Assembly (NCBI GenBank): GCA_946807835.1
Contig: OX327697.1
Location: 11,653,001 to 11,717,000 of the forward strand
Length of the DNA stretch: 64,000 nucleotides
From: Ailanthus altissimus
Taxonomy: Eukaryota; Streptophyta; Magnoliopsida; Sapindales; Simaroubaceae
Reading direction: 5' to 3'
A program made the translations under genes and the position numbers. Below the pieces are notes generated by a model. That model did no database searches. It worked only from the letters and a program-made list of their open reading frames with translations, and had not been told where the DNA came from. The first letter of the stretch is position 1, and each line of letters begins with the position of its first letter. This document shows, piece by piece, positions 24,238-36,420 of the stretch.

Positions 24238-27200
24238 GTCGAGAACACGTTCTGTAAGGAAGGAGCCTTGCTTAAGGAAAGAGTACTGTGAAGGGAAATG
24301 ATCTCAATAATCTCGTGTAGACTTTTTGCAATAAGGTGTCGTTAGGGGCCCTTTAGGAGCATGAGGAAGAATTCAACCAATCTTGTAAGCCAAATAACAA
24401 AAAGAAAGAAGTCTATTACTTAGAGCTCTGAGGATGCTCTTTTTGAGTTAGATTTCCTCCTAACTACCCTTCTGGTATAAAATGAGGTGGTACTTGTTGA
24501 ATTGAGGAAGAGTTTGGAAATTCTTGATTCTATTACCCCAAGGATCCCTTGTAGGGATGAGTATGCAAGTGCGCCACCATAAAGTAAAATGGCTTTGAAT
24601 TTGACATTTTTTGAGTTTAGGTTAAGATTGTTACTTCAATCATATTTTGTGGACATGCTATCTTACTAAAATCTAGACTTGTGTCAGTTAAACTTAAATC
24701 ATTGTAGAGTTATGGTAGGCTCTATGTTATATAGAGCAAGGCTAATCTCAAGGGTCATTATTTCCTTGAGCTAAAAAGCCTTTATCAAATCGAGCCAAAA
24801 TCTAGTCAACAAAAGAGTTTATATTAACTTACTGTTTATGACATTGATAGAGGGTTTACTCTAATAAACGATTTGCCTTTGAGGAATGTTGAGTGGAAAC
24901 AGCTATGGTTCTTTGCTGGAGAAGACTAGGGGCAAGTATATGAGAGTTTTTATGGTTCTCAGTCATGTCCTCGTATTTTTACTAAGAGAAGTTTTCCTTT
25001 TATTTTATCTGTTGTATGGGTGGATTTATTCCTCTTTGCTTAACCTACAAATGTGTCCATTTTCTTTTGTAGATGCTTTTTGGTCTTCAAAGCCTAAGCT
25101 TTCTAAGGAGGAGAAGAACTGAGTTAAAGTAATTCATATTTTTAGTAGTTCTTATAAGGAGATGCTATCTTGGGATAACCTTGTTTTTTCTGAGTTAATA
25201 AAAGACATTCCTAGACCTTCAAATTCTTTTAGGTCCTTGAGAGAGGGTAATTTTTCTTTTTACTGCTTCTGCATGTTTTTTTTTATTATCCTAACAAATA
25301 ACTATTTTTGCCTTTATCTTGTTTGCAACTATGGGGAAAGAAAAGAAGAGGTCTTTTCTTAATGTCGACTTGAGCCCTACAGAGGAGAAGTAGAGGCTTG
25401 TTTTCAACTTGCTCTATATGAAAAAAAAAAGGATCAGTATATGAGTCATCAATGGGTGCTCCTTATATTAAGAAGAGGTTGGACGAGGCCCTAAAAATTT
25501 CTCAGGGGAAGGAGCCAACAGATGTTTCAACCCTTGTTCATGGTGATTTCCTTACCTTTGAGCATGAATTATCCTACTTCACTCTTAGTGCGAATACTTC
25601 TCCTCTTTCTTATCCTCCTCATCCTCATACTAGTAAAGGAAGCGTCGCTACATAGAATCCAAGTAGGTCTTCGATTTTAAGGCCTTAGTCTCAGCATGGA
25701 CCAATGTCTCTAAATTCTTCTGACCTCCCTTTTACAAAGAATGAGAGGTACGAACACTTGCTCCCATTTATTAAGGAGGTAGAACGGTCAATGCCTAAGG
25801 AGTGTACTGCTCCATTGTTAACTTGCAACGTGTCCCATTCCTTCACCCATAGGTTTGGGTGCTTCTTCAACGTAGTCCTTTATTCTTGAGCTTTTTTGTC
25901 TTTTATATTAACCTATTGTTACTTTCCTGATCTCATTTTATTTTTTCTTTGTAGGGGATGTTCTCCTTTACTAGTCACTATAATGCTTTCTACAAGGAGG
26001 TGACTGACGTTCAAAGAGCGAAAAAGGCTGAGGTTAAAGCTGCTAAAGCCAATGAGGCCTTAAAAGATGCCAGGAAAAAGTTGAGGTTATTTGAACATGA
26101 GCTCAACTTCTACTTAGCCAACCTAAAGCATACTGAGGAGACAGAAGAGGCTAAGGTAGGGGCAGCTATGGTTTAGGGTAAAGTTGTTGTGTTCAAGTCT
26201 AAGTTCAAAGAGCTTGAAGGATAGGTGAAGGTTCTTCAAGGGGAGAGCTCTTCTCTTCAATGGGATAGTAAAGCGTTAGAGAGGAAGCTTAAGCTTTTAA
26301 TGCTTAACATAGTCGATGAGGTGTCTGAGGCTTTAACCCAATTAGTAGATGTCCTCAAAATTCGCTATGTTGGCTTGACCTCTCCTGGGTAGAGGAGTTA
26401 TTTATTACTCTAGAGGTTATTAATACGAAGTTTGTGGCTCCTGATGCTGGGAATGTTATTGCTTAGATGGTCGAGGATGCTCTCTCTCAGAGTCGCTCAT
26501 AACTCTACTCTTTCTCCTTATAACTAATAAGGGCGAATTTATCATATTTTTATTTTGATATTTTATTATTTTATGAGAATAGATGGTTATTTATGTGTTT
26601 TATTGTTATTTATAGGGACTTGAACGAAATTTAAAGATGGCTATTTATGATATTTTATTGTTTTATTATTGATATTTTATTATTTTATGAGAATAGATGG
26701 CTATTTATATGCAAACTTTTCAAAGAATGAGTCCAGCACCATAAGGATTACCGCCCCAGTGTTGGAATAGTGATCGAAATAAGAAAAACGACCTGTTTAA
26801 GTCACATTTGGTGCCCCAGTGCCAAATAGTCACCGCGCCAGCGATAGGCCAGCGCCCTAGTGCTAACATCCCATCGCTCCAGCGGTGAAGCCTTTTTCAC
26901 GTGTCGCCCTAGTGACAACTGTATAGTGCCCCAGCGGTAGCGCGAGTCTTAGTCCGATGAGAATTGAGATTTTCAAGCTCATATCAATCCTTATAAAAGT
27001 CACTCGTTCCTAGCCTTTACGAATCAACCTAGAGCACCCAAGACACATTCAAGAACACCAAGAATACAGAGCACAAATCTTGAAGAGCAATAGGAGTTTA
27101 ATTGAAGCAACTTTAGAGAGAGATTCAAGGCGTTCTTCAGCATGAAGAGTATCTTAGGCAGCGCAATCAAGATAAATTCGACATCTATATCAGTTTGCTA

Positions 27201-28057
27201 TTGATTGTATCATGATTTATTATTATTTTTACTGCTGTTCTCTTGTAGCCATGAACTAAACTTATTTTTTAGGGTTAATACTTGAACTCAATATGTGTGC
27301 TTAATTGCTACATCTTTTGAATATTTAATAAACTTAGTTTTTTTTATATTCAAATTACTTGATCTTAATGTTTCAATATATCTGGCCAATATATGGTGAA
27401 TGAGTTGGTAATATTGATTATAAACTCGGTAAAGGAATCATAATATTTAGACCTAGGTAATTTGATGTAGGATTGTAGAGTAACATTTAATGTTGCATAT
27501 GCAAGTTTCAATTTAAGATAGGAATATACCTAATTGGCATGTATGATTAATAAGACATAATCTTAATGAATCTTAATTTATTACAAGCACCATAGGAATA
27601 TAGGTATTTGGTAAATTAAGGTATACTTGCATGACCTTAGAAGAGGCTTGTGAATACATTAGTGTCTTGATCAATAACAAAGACTAAGGGAATTAAATAT
27701 TATAGATTAATCATTAGAAAACATATTGAGGGATAGTATTAATCCTAGGTTTTCTCTACATTGCTATCACCTAATTCTCTTTATATTGTGTCATTGATTT
27801 TATATTGTTTGCATTCATTCTTAGATTTTTATTTTTCTAAATAATTATTAGAGAGACATAATTTTAGTAATTGGTTAAAAAGACAAAATTATCCCTATGG
27901 GTTCGACATCCGACTTATTTAGTCCCTTTATTACTTGCATACGATAGCGTATACTTGCGCTTAATTATAAGATATAGAAATATCGCATCAATAACGCTTT
28001 TCATGTCGATGATGATTCTACCTCCACTTTTGTGGTTGCTAAAAAAATCCCCCTGCT
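24238..28057 (+). pseudogene. Antisense extra ORF of the second Tat element, interrupted by solo LTR C
   Basis: Plus-strand coding remnants: a tryptophan-rich segment (NVEWKQLWFFAGED, about 24885-24930), an exon-like piece to 25250 followed by a GGTAATTTTT donor-like site, and a piece starting MGKEKKRSFLNVDLSP near 25331. There follow KKRLDEALKISQG (25465) and a long charged coiled coil (25960-26370; VQRAKKAEVKAAKANEAL). A C-terminal tail after the solo LTR reads FVVAKKIPLLPDNV then stop at 28060-28070. Minus-strand integrase and RNase H lie to the right, so this is the antisense ORF found between pol and the 3' LTR in Tat elements. It may have had introns. It is broken by stops and by the LTR insertion. 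Function unknown. Confidence 0.55.
26525..27990 (+). mobile_element. Solo LTR C (gypsy)
   Basis: Begins TAATAAGGGCGAATTTATC (first G mutated) and ends GAAATATCGCATCA. Perfect target-site duplication ATAAC at 26520-26524 and 27991-27995. An internal tandem duplication of the GATATTTTATTRTTTTAT...GATGGCTATTTAT stretch lies at 26555-26705. Confidence 0.85.
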
Positions 28058-28070
28058 ACCTGATAATGTT

Positions 28071-29640
28071 TAAACTTGTTCTATTTCTTTGTTTTATTCC
28101 CAATCATTGTGATGAACTCCCTTTTTAATGAAAGAGTTTATTTTTCTTCCACTTTTGTGTCTTGAAATTTCTTACTTTAAGTTCCTTTCTCATTGCTTAT
28201 TGATCATTCTAATTAATCTTATCACTTACTATTTTGATTGGCTATGGTGAATGATTTTTAGTCTTAGAATTTGCCTAAACTTTAGAGATTATTAAGGACT
28301 AATCTTTGAGGATAGCCTTAAAATAATTTTGAACAATAGTGCTTATAGCAATGAATTTGTTTTATCAGGGTGTTCATTGTAGTATGGTTGATAGTTTTCT
28401 TTGTCCCTTTTGCTTCTCTTCCTTTTTAAGGACTTTGTTTTTTTAGGGCCTTGTTCTATTGAGAAGCTATTATGGTAGGTCCTTTGGATCCTATCATTCA
28501 TTCACTTCACATTTAATGCACCCTCTTTTGTATTTCGGCCTTTTTCTATTAATTACTTCTTTAGAAGATGGGCCTATTAGTGTGGCCCTTTTAGAATCTT
28601 TTAAGGCTTCTGGCAAATATTAGCTATTTGTCCACCTTTATATAGGAAAATGCTTTTAAGTGTGATTTCCTGGGGACCTTAAATCTAATCTAGGACTGGA
28701 CTTTAAAAACTTAAGGGTCTTTTTTTATTGGACATGGCAGTAAACTTTTTATTATCTATTATTTCCTTTACTTTGTTCTTGAGAGAGAAAGTATTACACA
28801 TTTCTTGTTATCTTTCTTCAAATTTTCTTTCTCTCAGCTTGACTTCTAATACATGTAATAATTTTGTGAAACTTTCTTTACATCTTTTCTTTTTTCAAGA
28901 GTGCCATCTTGGATTTCTTTGGGGCTTGTATTGACTCGTTCCTTCTAAACCTCTCCTGATCTAAATGTTGGGGAACTTTGATATTCTTATAAGAAATCTT
29001 GATCCTCCATTAGTACTTATATTACTAGTTCTGTTTCTTTGCTAGAAATTATGTCTACCATAAATCAGTCTGATCCTAGTGGCTTAAAGGGTCAAGTAAA
29101 AGTAATGATCAAGAATGAACTGAGTAATGGTGAGAAAGTCCCATTAGTGAGAAAGAATAGTAGAGGTGTTTTTCCTTAGGGTGAATCGTCTTTAGGAGAG
29201 GAACATGTGTTGTCACTTATTTTCTAATATTTAAGACTAATATCTATTTATATTTCTTGGCAGGTATATAAGGTAGTGGCGGTAATAAAAAATATAGTCG
29301 ATAAGAGAAGCCTTCTTTTGAGCGTCCTACTGCTCGAGAGTTTACTAAAGGTACTCTTAGTTAAGGTTAGCATGACTAAACCAATGCTCCTGGTATGGTC
29401 ATTCAGCTAATCCTAGTCAAGGTTATAGTGCTTTAGGGATTGCCCTTTGAAGACCTCTTATTACAAAGGAGAGGGGGAAACAACTAACTGACTCATCTCA
29501 ATAAGATTTTGGCACTAACGTTTTTTAGGAAGGAGCAAGCCGATTGGGATGCTATCCACGAGCTGATTATTAGGAATCCTTCTATTATGTCATCAATTAG
29601 TTTTAGGTAAACAGTGACATTTGCTTTCTCTTTTCAGGGA
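28071..29640. other. Tat interior between antisense ORF and integrase
   Basis: Mostly T-rich noncoding sequence. A short plus-strand frame from ATG near 29051 (MSTINQSDPSGLKGQ) ends before a possible intron whose acceptor-like TTCTTGGCAG lies at about 29262. I cannot assign it. The frames at 27871-28128 and 28728-28934 look like chance. Confidence 0.35.
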
Positions 29641-29649
29641 AGTGGAAAG

Positions 29650-30830
29650 CTCAATTTGGTCCTTCTTATGCTCAGTAGATGTGCTGACAACTCTTTTATC
29701 AGTGTACTCGAGCTTATATCCACCTGGTCAAATTCTCCTGAGTATCTTGTAAAAACCTTCCCAGTTTAGTCCACGGGATCCATCTGTTAGATCCTTTATG
29801 TTTGGCAAGACTTTTCTCAGGCCAGGTCTTCTTCTTGGAATTTTTGAGCTCGAACTCTCTTGTTTTAATATTGAGTGACTCTTTATTGATAGGCAGTTGT
29901 TCGTATTTTAACTACGTCTTTTTTCTGCTTGATGAAGTCCAAGTCCTTATACATGACCTCTTTATTTTCTCCTTGTCAAAGTTATATACTCTATAAGTTG
30001 GCACTCCTACTTCTGTTAGGATCACAATTAGAAATCGAATGCTAAGGAGGAGGGAGTTTCTCCACATTCTATTTTGCTAGTAGTTTGGAGGGCCTATAAA
30101 ATCTTGTGCGGGTCCTCGACTCAAGCTCCCTTATTCTCAATCATTTTTTCTTAAGCAATTTTTTTGACAAGTTTGTTTAAAATATTCGACCTATCTAGTT
30201 GTCTTTGAATGGGCATGCGAGGCAAACAAGAGCTAGGTTTCGAGCTGTGAAAAAACTCTTTCAAATTTTCTTTGTCAAACTGTTTGCCATGGTTGATAAT
30301 GATGGTGTGGGTATTCCTAATCTTTAAAGTATATGTTTTACATAAAGTCTTAATTTCTTTTTGTTTTGATGTTTGCTAGGGGCTCAATCTCTATCCACTT
30401 GGTGAAGTAATCTACTACAAGATTTGCATATTTTATTTTATCATATTCTATAAGGCAAGGGGCCGATTAAGTCAAGCCTCCGTTGTGTGAAAGGTCAGAG
30501 ACTATTCATTGTTTTCATATTCTTTAGTGGAGCATAAATATTGTCAACATACTTTTGTCATGTGTTGTATTTTTTAACCAACTCCCTAGCATCATCGAAA
30601 GTGGTAGGCTAGTAGTACTCCATCCTAAAAGCTTTATAAGCTAAGGTGACTACCCTAAAGTGGTTCTCACAAATTCCTTCATATATTTCCCAGAGCATAT
30701 GTTCAGCATCATTTAATACTATGCATCTTCGGTGAGGAAGAGAGTACCCTCTTTGATAGATAATGTCGTCAATAATTTTGTATCGAGCTGTTTGATACCT
30801 CAACTGTCATGCTTTTTACTTATTCTATAG
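29650..30830 (-). pseudogene. Gypsy (Tat) integrase remnant
   Basis: Minus-strand order matches a gypsy integrase. First comes the zinc-binding N-terminal region, with ARYKIIDDIIYQRGYSLPH and YEGICENH (30609-30803). Next is the catalytic core, with VVDYFTKWIEIEPLANI near 30380-30430 and a decayed NHGKQFD (from SDNGxQFD, near 30280). Last are C-terminal pieces, with YRVYNFDKEKIKRSC near 29960. Integrase inserts the cDNA copy into host DNA. Stops and shifts break it. Confidence 0.8.
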
Positions 30831-31149
30831 TAGGAATCCTTTTTTCTATGTAGTTCTGAATTGGGTCTATCTAACTAGGTCATGGATCGACTTGCATATT
30901 TTCTTCGAGTTCCTCTAATTCTATGCTTAGTATGAAGGTGAATTTGAGGAGGATAGATCACAATATCCAAATTTCTTATATTGAAGCTATTAGTGCTAGG
31001 ATATCAACATTTTGATTCTCTTTTCTTGGTATATTTTTTATAACCACCTCTTTGAATTATTTCTTCATTGACTCAATTGATTTATGTATGCAACCATGTG
31101 GTTTCCTCGGGCCTCGTATCCTCTATTGACTTGGTTAATGCTAAGCTAT

Positions 31150-31730
31150 AAGTCATTCTTGACGAGGACACTTTTAGCAATGAGTGCTTGGCAACTCATA
31201 GTTCTGCGATGAGAGCTTCATATTCAAGTTCATTATTGGGAGTAGAGAAGTTGAGTCTACAATTGAGTTCATCCTCTTATGGGCTGATAAAAATTATACT
31301 AGCCCTATACCCTTTTAAGTTTAAGGCCCCATCAATAAAAAATGTCCAAATAGAAGTGCGAGGTGCTCTATTTCTTGCGTACTTGGAGATTATTCACTTC
31401 GAATGCTCTCTTCGACTTGTTCCTTGTGTGTACATTCTAGCGACAAAATCGGCAAGGGCTTGTGCCTTAATAAATGCCTTGATTTGTACTGTATGTCAAA
31501 CTCACTAAGCTCGATTGCCTATTTAATGAGGTGTTCAGAGAGGTTTGGATTGTGAAGAATCTGTCTTAGAGGCTACTTAGTAAGGATGATTATTGTGTGG
31601 GCTTGGAAATATGGCATTAAAATTCGTTCAATTGTGACTAGTGCTAAGGCTAGCTTTCTTGTTGGTGAATAACAAGTCTTAGGATTGATAAATGCCTTAC
31701 TGATAAAGTGATAGATCTTTGAATATTCTA
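31150..31730 (-). pseudogene. Gypsy RNase H domain remnants
   Basis: Minus-strand segments read YFISKAFINPKTCYSPTRKL, then PYFQAHTIIILT and PLRQILHNPNLSEHLIK with AIELSEFDIQYK. These are hallmark segments of the RNase H region that follows reverse transcriptase in Tat elements. A second piece (NNELEYEALIAEL, near 31230) belongs to the archaeal-type second RNase H domain known from this lineage. Stops are scattered. The plus-strand frame at 31188-31508 is its shadow. Confidence 0.75.
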
Positions 31731-31924
31731 TTCTTCTTTAAACTGTGCTGCACTTGTTGCTCGATATGAGACTCCTAAGTATAAGATTAGGTGGTCCCCT
31801 AATTTTGGTACAACTAGGTGCAACAGTTAAGCTAGGTACTTTAATATCTAGAAAGCTTTCTCATATAACCAATTTATTGGTCATGTCGAATATGTATCTG
31901 AGCTTTGCGATTCATAAATTCATT

Positions 31925-32485
31925 TAAGACATATTACTGTTTAACTTACTGCTGAACTAAGTGAATTAATTCGCGATTAGTTTAGAAATGAATTCGTATT
32001 TATTTATTAAAGAGCCGAATTTAATTATAAAATTAAAATATATATAATTTAAATTTAAAAACCCTAATTATAACTTCTTTCTTCTACTCACTAAACTATT
32101 CTACACAATGAATTCTATTTTTTTTAATTGTGTTTTAGAATAATTTTATTATTAGATGTATTAAATATTTGATTTTTTTGTAATTTTAAATTTTATTAAT
32201 CATGACTTAAATGTGTTTAATTGTATTAAATGAATTAATTTTGGTATTATTATTTGTTTAAATGAATATGATCATAAACGAATCAAATCGTGTATAATCA
32301 TATAAACGAATTGACTTTGACCTATTTATTTAAACATGTCATGTACTTTGAATATTAAATGAATTAAATATATATTTGAGTGACTGATTCATTTATATAA
32401 ATGAATCGTATATGAATATGATAAAAAAAAATTAATACCCTATATTGACACGACATAAATACGATTCATTTACACGAATTGCCAC
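31925..32485. repeat. AT-rich insertion replacing protease and reverse transcriptase
   Basis: Gypsy RNase H ends just left of it and gag begins just right, so protease and reverse transcriptase are missing. The right end, read on the minus strand, is GGGTGGCAATTCGTGTAAA, a terminus-like sequence I associate with dispersed plant repeats. I see no clear terminal inverted repeat or target duplication, so the class is open. Confidence 0.4.
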
Positions 32486-33660
32486 CCTTACTCACAGGTT
32501 TCTTGAAAGTTCTAAATGAACTTTTAGGTCTGAAAGATGAGATACTTCTTTGTGTCAGGCTTTTGTACCATATAAGGGTTTATCCGTCTAAGCTGACGTG
32601 GATAGTTAGCAAATTTACTTTTATCAGAGGCTAACGATTGATAGCAAGTCAGTTACCTGATTGATGTAGCGGTGGGGATCTATTATCCACTTATAGGTTG
32701 GGACGTTTAGCATCTTATATCCTTTGGTAGCTCAATATCTTTAAATTTGTCGATGAAAAGAGCTTTTCCTCCCCATTCTATCTTTTTATAGTAGTTTCTG
32801 CTTTTTCTTGTCCTAGAAAAATTGATGCAAACATTTTTCTAGGTTTTGAAATTTTTTGACTAATAAATCTTTATTCTTGAGTGCGGAGTTGTATTGTTCA
32901 CTGTCTCACGGTCTGATCCTATCGATGACTTTCCTTGCATCCTCGTTAACTCTGTTACTACTCTTCTTCTTGTTTAGCAGATCTCTAGCATCTCTTCTGA
33001 TATAACTTTTTTTTTTGTTCATATTTAAGATTTCTCAGGCATCTTATTTGTGCTCATTGCTCCATTTGAGTCCGTTGATGATCATTCAAGTATCATTGTC
33101 CTTCAAATCATTATTAGAATTAGCTTACCTGTAAAGATTCAAGTCTCTAGCTCATGACTGGTTAGGAGAGTGGTGGTCATCACCTTGGTGTGATTGTTGG
33201 CTTGGTTGGCGACTCTTTCTCTCGATGGGTTCTACCATAATTCCCTTCCCTTTTTATTTTCGGGTCAATCAAGGAGAATTTCTTGGATCTTTCATTATCC
33301 AGAGAACACTTCTCGATGGTAAGAAGTGTAACTATAACTCGGAGTTAGGATCAGATTCTAGCGATCCTTCTAGGTTAATGCACTTCTTTAGAAGTTTTCC
33401 ATCATCATTTTAAAGTTCATCCTTCTCTTGTCATGAATTCTTTAGTTCTTCTTCCAGCGCTTTCTGCCAGGTTAGTAGCTCTTCTTACTGGTTTGAACTG
33501 TGGCTAGGCTATATTTCTACAAACTTATCTAGGTTCAATAATCCAAGATTTTAATCAGGTAATGAAGGTTTGCTCAATATTTCGTGTTGTCATAGAGTGG
33601 TGGTAACAGTTTTTAATTGTGCATCCTTCATATTCTTTACCTAGTTTTGATATCTTTTTC
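32486..33660 (-). pseudogene. Gypsy gag remnant
   Basis: The clearest part is near 32490-32600, reading WYKSLTQRSISSF on the minus strand. This matches the conserved core of the plant retrotransposon gag domain (WFxxLPxGSISSF). The rest is low-complexity and broken. Gag builds the particle in which reverse transcription occurs. It lies between the primer-binding site (33664) and the pol remnants, as expected. Confidence 0.6.
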
Positions 33661-33663
33661 TTT

Positions 33664-33686
33664 TGCCTCCCATAAATGGTGTCAAA
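33664..33686 (-). promoter_or_regulatory. Primer-binding site of the second Tat element
   Basis: The minus strand reads TTTGACACCATTTATGGGAG, a mutated form of the TTTGGCGCCGTCTGTGGGA sequence found after the 5' LTR of Tat-type elements. Confidence 0.5.
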
Positions 33687-33687
33687 T

Positions 33688-34800
33688 TGTTTAACGCCAA
33701 AATTTTAGATTGGTAAACTAATTTTTTCCTCCTTTAATATAGTATTGATGAGAATTCTACAACTAGAGAATATGTGAGGCTATGTCAAAAGTTTTTTCAG
33801 TATAAACATTTTGATACTTAAGTTAGCAAAAGTTTGAAAAAAGATAAAAGTAAGGCAAGATTAAAGGAGTATGATGGCTATTTTTCTATAAGCTCTCAAT
33901 ATGTTATTTATATATATATATATTTGATATACTCTCAATGTGATCTCTTGTACTAATTTTCTCCTCTATTTATAGTTTGAGGATGTAGGTTTTATCTATA
34001 GCTTTTAGAATTCTTTTTAATATGAAAGTACCATAGATATTCCCTTTTTATTAGAGTTTTTTTCTAAAATTGCATTAGATTTTACTTGCCTTAGTAGATT
34101 TATATCGTGCTTTTAGGAATGTCCCTTAAAATGTAGAGATTTTTTCTTGATAAACTTAACTTTATCCATAACTCTCTACATCTATTATAAGTTTAATCCT
34201 TTTTAATAACTTCTTTTGATATTTCAAGGTGGTTGTATTTTGACCTTCTTTAACTCGATATAAGTAGAGGTTATTTATCCTCGTTCAAAGTTTGGACGAA
34301 TAGGATAGTTGGTATTTGACCATTATTCTTACTAGCCCTATGAGTGGTGAGTCTGACCAAGTAGCATAGTTAGGCTTTGAACTTTACTCTGACTAGCTTG
34401 AAAAGAGCATAGTTCTCTTTTGGGAGTCTAACCGAATAGGATAGTCAAATTTTGACCATTGTTTCAACTAGCTTGAAAGGTGTGAATTTATCTTTTCTCC
34501 TTTGGAGTCTGATTAAATAGGGTAGCTGGGCTTCGACCATTATTCTGACCAGTACGAAAAGGGTGTGAAATTTTCTTTTCTCCTTTGCAATCTAATTGAA
34601 CAGGTTAGTTTGGCTTTGACCATTATTATAACCAACGATGAGAGGGTGCCTTCAGTTCGAAGACTTTTTTATGGGTCGACAAGTTTTTTCTTTAGTTGAA
34701 TAAATCGAGGTCCTCTTTTAGGCTTTGGTAGGTTGAGGTTTTTATGCTTTATGAGCTGAAGACCTTAGGCCAATAAGCCAAAATCCAGAGAGGAACAACA
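33688..34800 (-). repeat. 5' LTR of the second Tat element
   Basis: Lies directly outside the primer-binding site. Plausible ends on the minus strand are TGTTGTTCCTC (34800) and GGCGTTAAACA (33688). No second copy was found in the window, so the ends rest on TG...CA and position only. Confidence 0.45.
34285..34650. repeat. Degenerate ~90-bp tandem repeats in the LTR
   Basis: About four units, each with a GAGTCTGACCRAATAGGATAG-like start, TTTGACCATTATT and a GACTAGCTTGAAAAG-like end, at roughly 34290, 34345, 34425, 34505 and 34590. Units have diverged strongly. Confidence 0.6.
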
Positions 34801-35491
34801 TGAAAATTTGATTAAAAATGATTTACTTATCGATTTGGTTTCCTGTACAGTAAAACTTATTTTTTGATATTACTAACTTAAAAGTAGTTTTTTGTCATTT
34901 CTTTAACATTGTTGTTTTGTGTCAATATGTGATAATTTTGCATTAATAAATTGAATTTTGTGTTGGACAGGTTGGTAATGAATATAATATTTTTCCAAGA
35001 GAAGTTCTATAGGAGAGATGTGAAGCTGGATGATTATGATTATAAATTGTCTTCTCAACTTAGTCAGCTTGGTGAATGAAGTATTGCATATTGGCTATGG
35101 AACACATAAATTTGATGGTGATGAGTTTTAGCTAATAACCATCATCCATTCATTTAGTGAAAAGGAAGCCAACAAGCAATAAAGTAGACTAGATGAAAGT
35201 GGAGCATATGATACTTGATAGAGGGTCTGATATGTTATATCTAGATATGGAACCAATTATATGCATTAACAAGACTCCCAGCCATTATGCCCAACATGCC
35301 TACACAAACAATGAGAGAACATCTATCCTATAATCCAGACAAAATCTAATGTCATGCTCGAAGTGTTTTCAAGTATTTTTTCAAACACTTAGTGCATGCC
35401 GAAGCCTCTTAAAGATTTTTTGGACCTATAAAGTGCTACATAGACTCGAGCTTTTAAAAGCCCATTGACTATGCAGGCCAAGTCCATTATT
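34801..35491. other. Unclassified spacer
   Basis: No gene or recognisable repeat boundary is seen. Possibly retroelement interior, given the neighbours. Confidence 0.3.
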
Positions 35492-35832
35492 TGTTGGTTA
35501 AGTCTATTTTAGGATAGGAATATTCCCCAAAATATGTAGAGGTATCTTAAAATATTCTTTGGTATATTTTTTTCATCTTTATTGTACACTATTATATCAT
35601 TGTATGGCTATTGTAGGTCATAGTTGTTAATTATATAAAGCTAGTGATATAAATAGAATAGACCTTTCATTGTGCCAAATTATCTTAACTTGTATAAATT
35701 TTTACTTATAATAGATAGCTTTTTCTCAAACAATTGGTATGTGTTCTCAATTTCTCTCTTTGTGGTGTGTTTGTAGGCTACTCAGTACAAAAAGCATCCA
35801 AGGCCGCACAGTTTCAAAAAAGATCCATTACA
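35492..35832 (+). repeat. Short copia LTR followed by primer-binding site
   Basis: TGTTGGTTAAGTC to GATCCATTACA, with a TATATAAAG box near 35633 and, just after it, TTTGGTATTAGAGTGA (35833 on). The latter is a mutated initiator-methionine primer-binding site. Only about 30 bp of interior remains before the next element starts at 35881. It is a different copia family from the 2-kb LTRs. Confidence 0.6.
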
Positions 35833-35880
35833 TTTGGTATTAGAGTGATTTCAAAGGAAAATAACAAAGGATGTAACAAC

Positions 35881-36216
35881 TATTAGGGTAGGTGCTTATA
35901 TGTCATCCCTGAATGTACATATACTTATGTATTTATATATATGTACATTCTCATTAAATCGCTAATACCTATTTATATGGTATTATGAAATGTAACATTA
36001 CATACATTGTATGATCTAAAGGAGTTCAGATCTGATCTAAAAGAGTTTAGATCTGATCTAAAGGAGTTTAGATAAGGGCCCATAATTGGCCACGCCGAGA
36101 GATATAAATGCTAAATGATTAGTATAGCTAATCATTAACTAGTTATAATACTCAATGAAAATCCAAGAGTTGGAGTCTTGTTTGTAATGGGACATATACC
36201 TAAGAATATACTGTCA
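35881..36216 (+). repeat. First ~336 bp of a long copia LTR
   Basis: Begins TATTAGGGTAGGTGCTTA, collinear with the LTR start at 38874 (TGTTAGGGTCGGTGCTTA). Similarity stops at AAGAATATACT near 36211. The complementary remainder of such an LTR lies at 41031-42937. Confidence 0.65.
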
Positions 36217-36420
36217 AACTATATGGGGCCCACTAATCCTTTGGTCTAACCAGCACCGGGATCACCATCCCCTACTAGTCACCACTAGTCAGGCATTGGC
36301 ACATCCACACAACCAGCTTAGGTTACCTGTGCCCCCAAGGATTCGAACCCCCGCCCCCATCTTAATAAAGGCCTTATAGGCCTTTAAAGGTTCGTCATTG
36401 TGTGGCCCTCTTTATTAAAG
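36217..36420 (-). repeat. SINE-like segment with tRNA B box
   Basis: On the minus strand GGGGGTTCGAATCCTTGGGG contains a perfect RNA polymerase III B box (GGTTCGAATCC) at about 36340-36352, in a GC-richer 200-bp block unlike its surroundings. I could not find a convincing A box at the right distance, so this is only a candidate tRNA-derived SINE fragment. Confidence 0.35.

Noticed and set aside
31188..31508. 106-codon plus-strand frame
   Set aside because: Antisense shadow of the gypsy RNase H region, which reads clearly on the minus strand.
36335..36356. Functional tRNA gene
   Set aside because: Only a B box is convincing; no A box, cloverleaf or terminator could be assembled.
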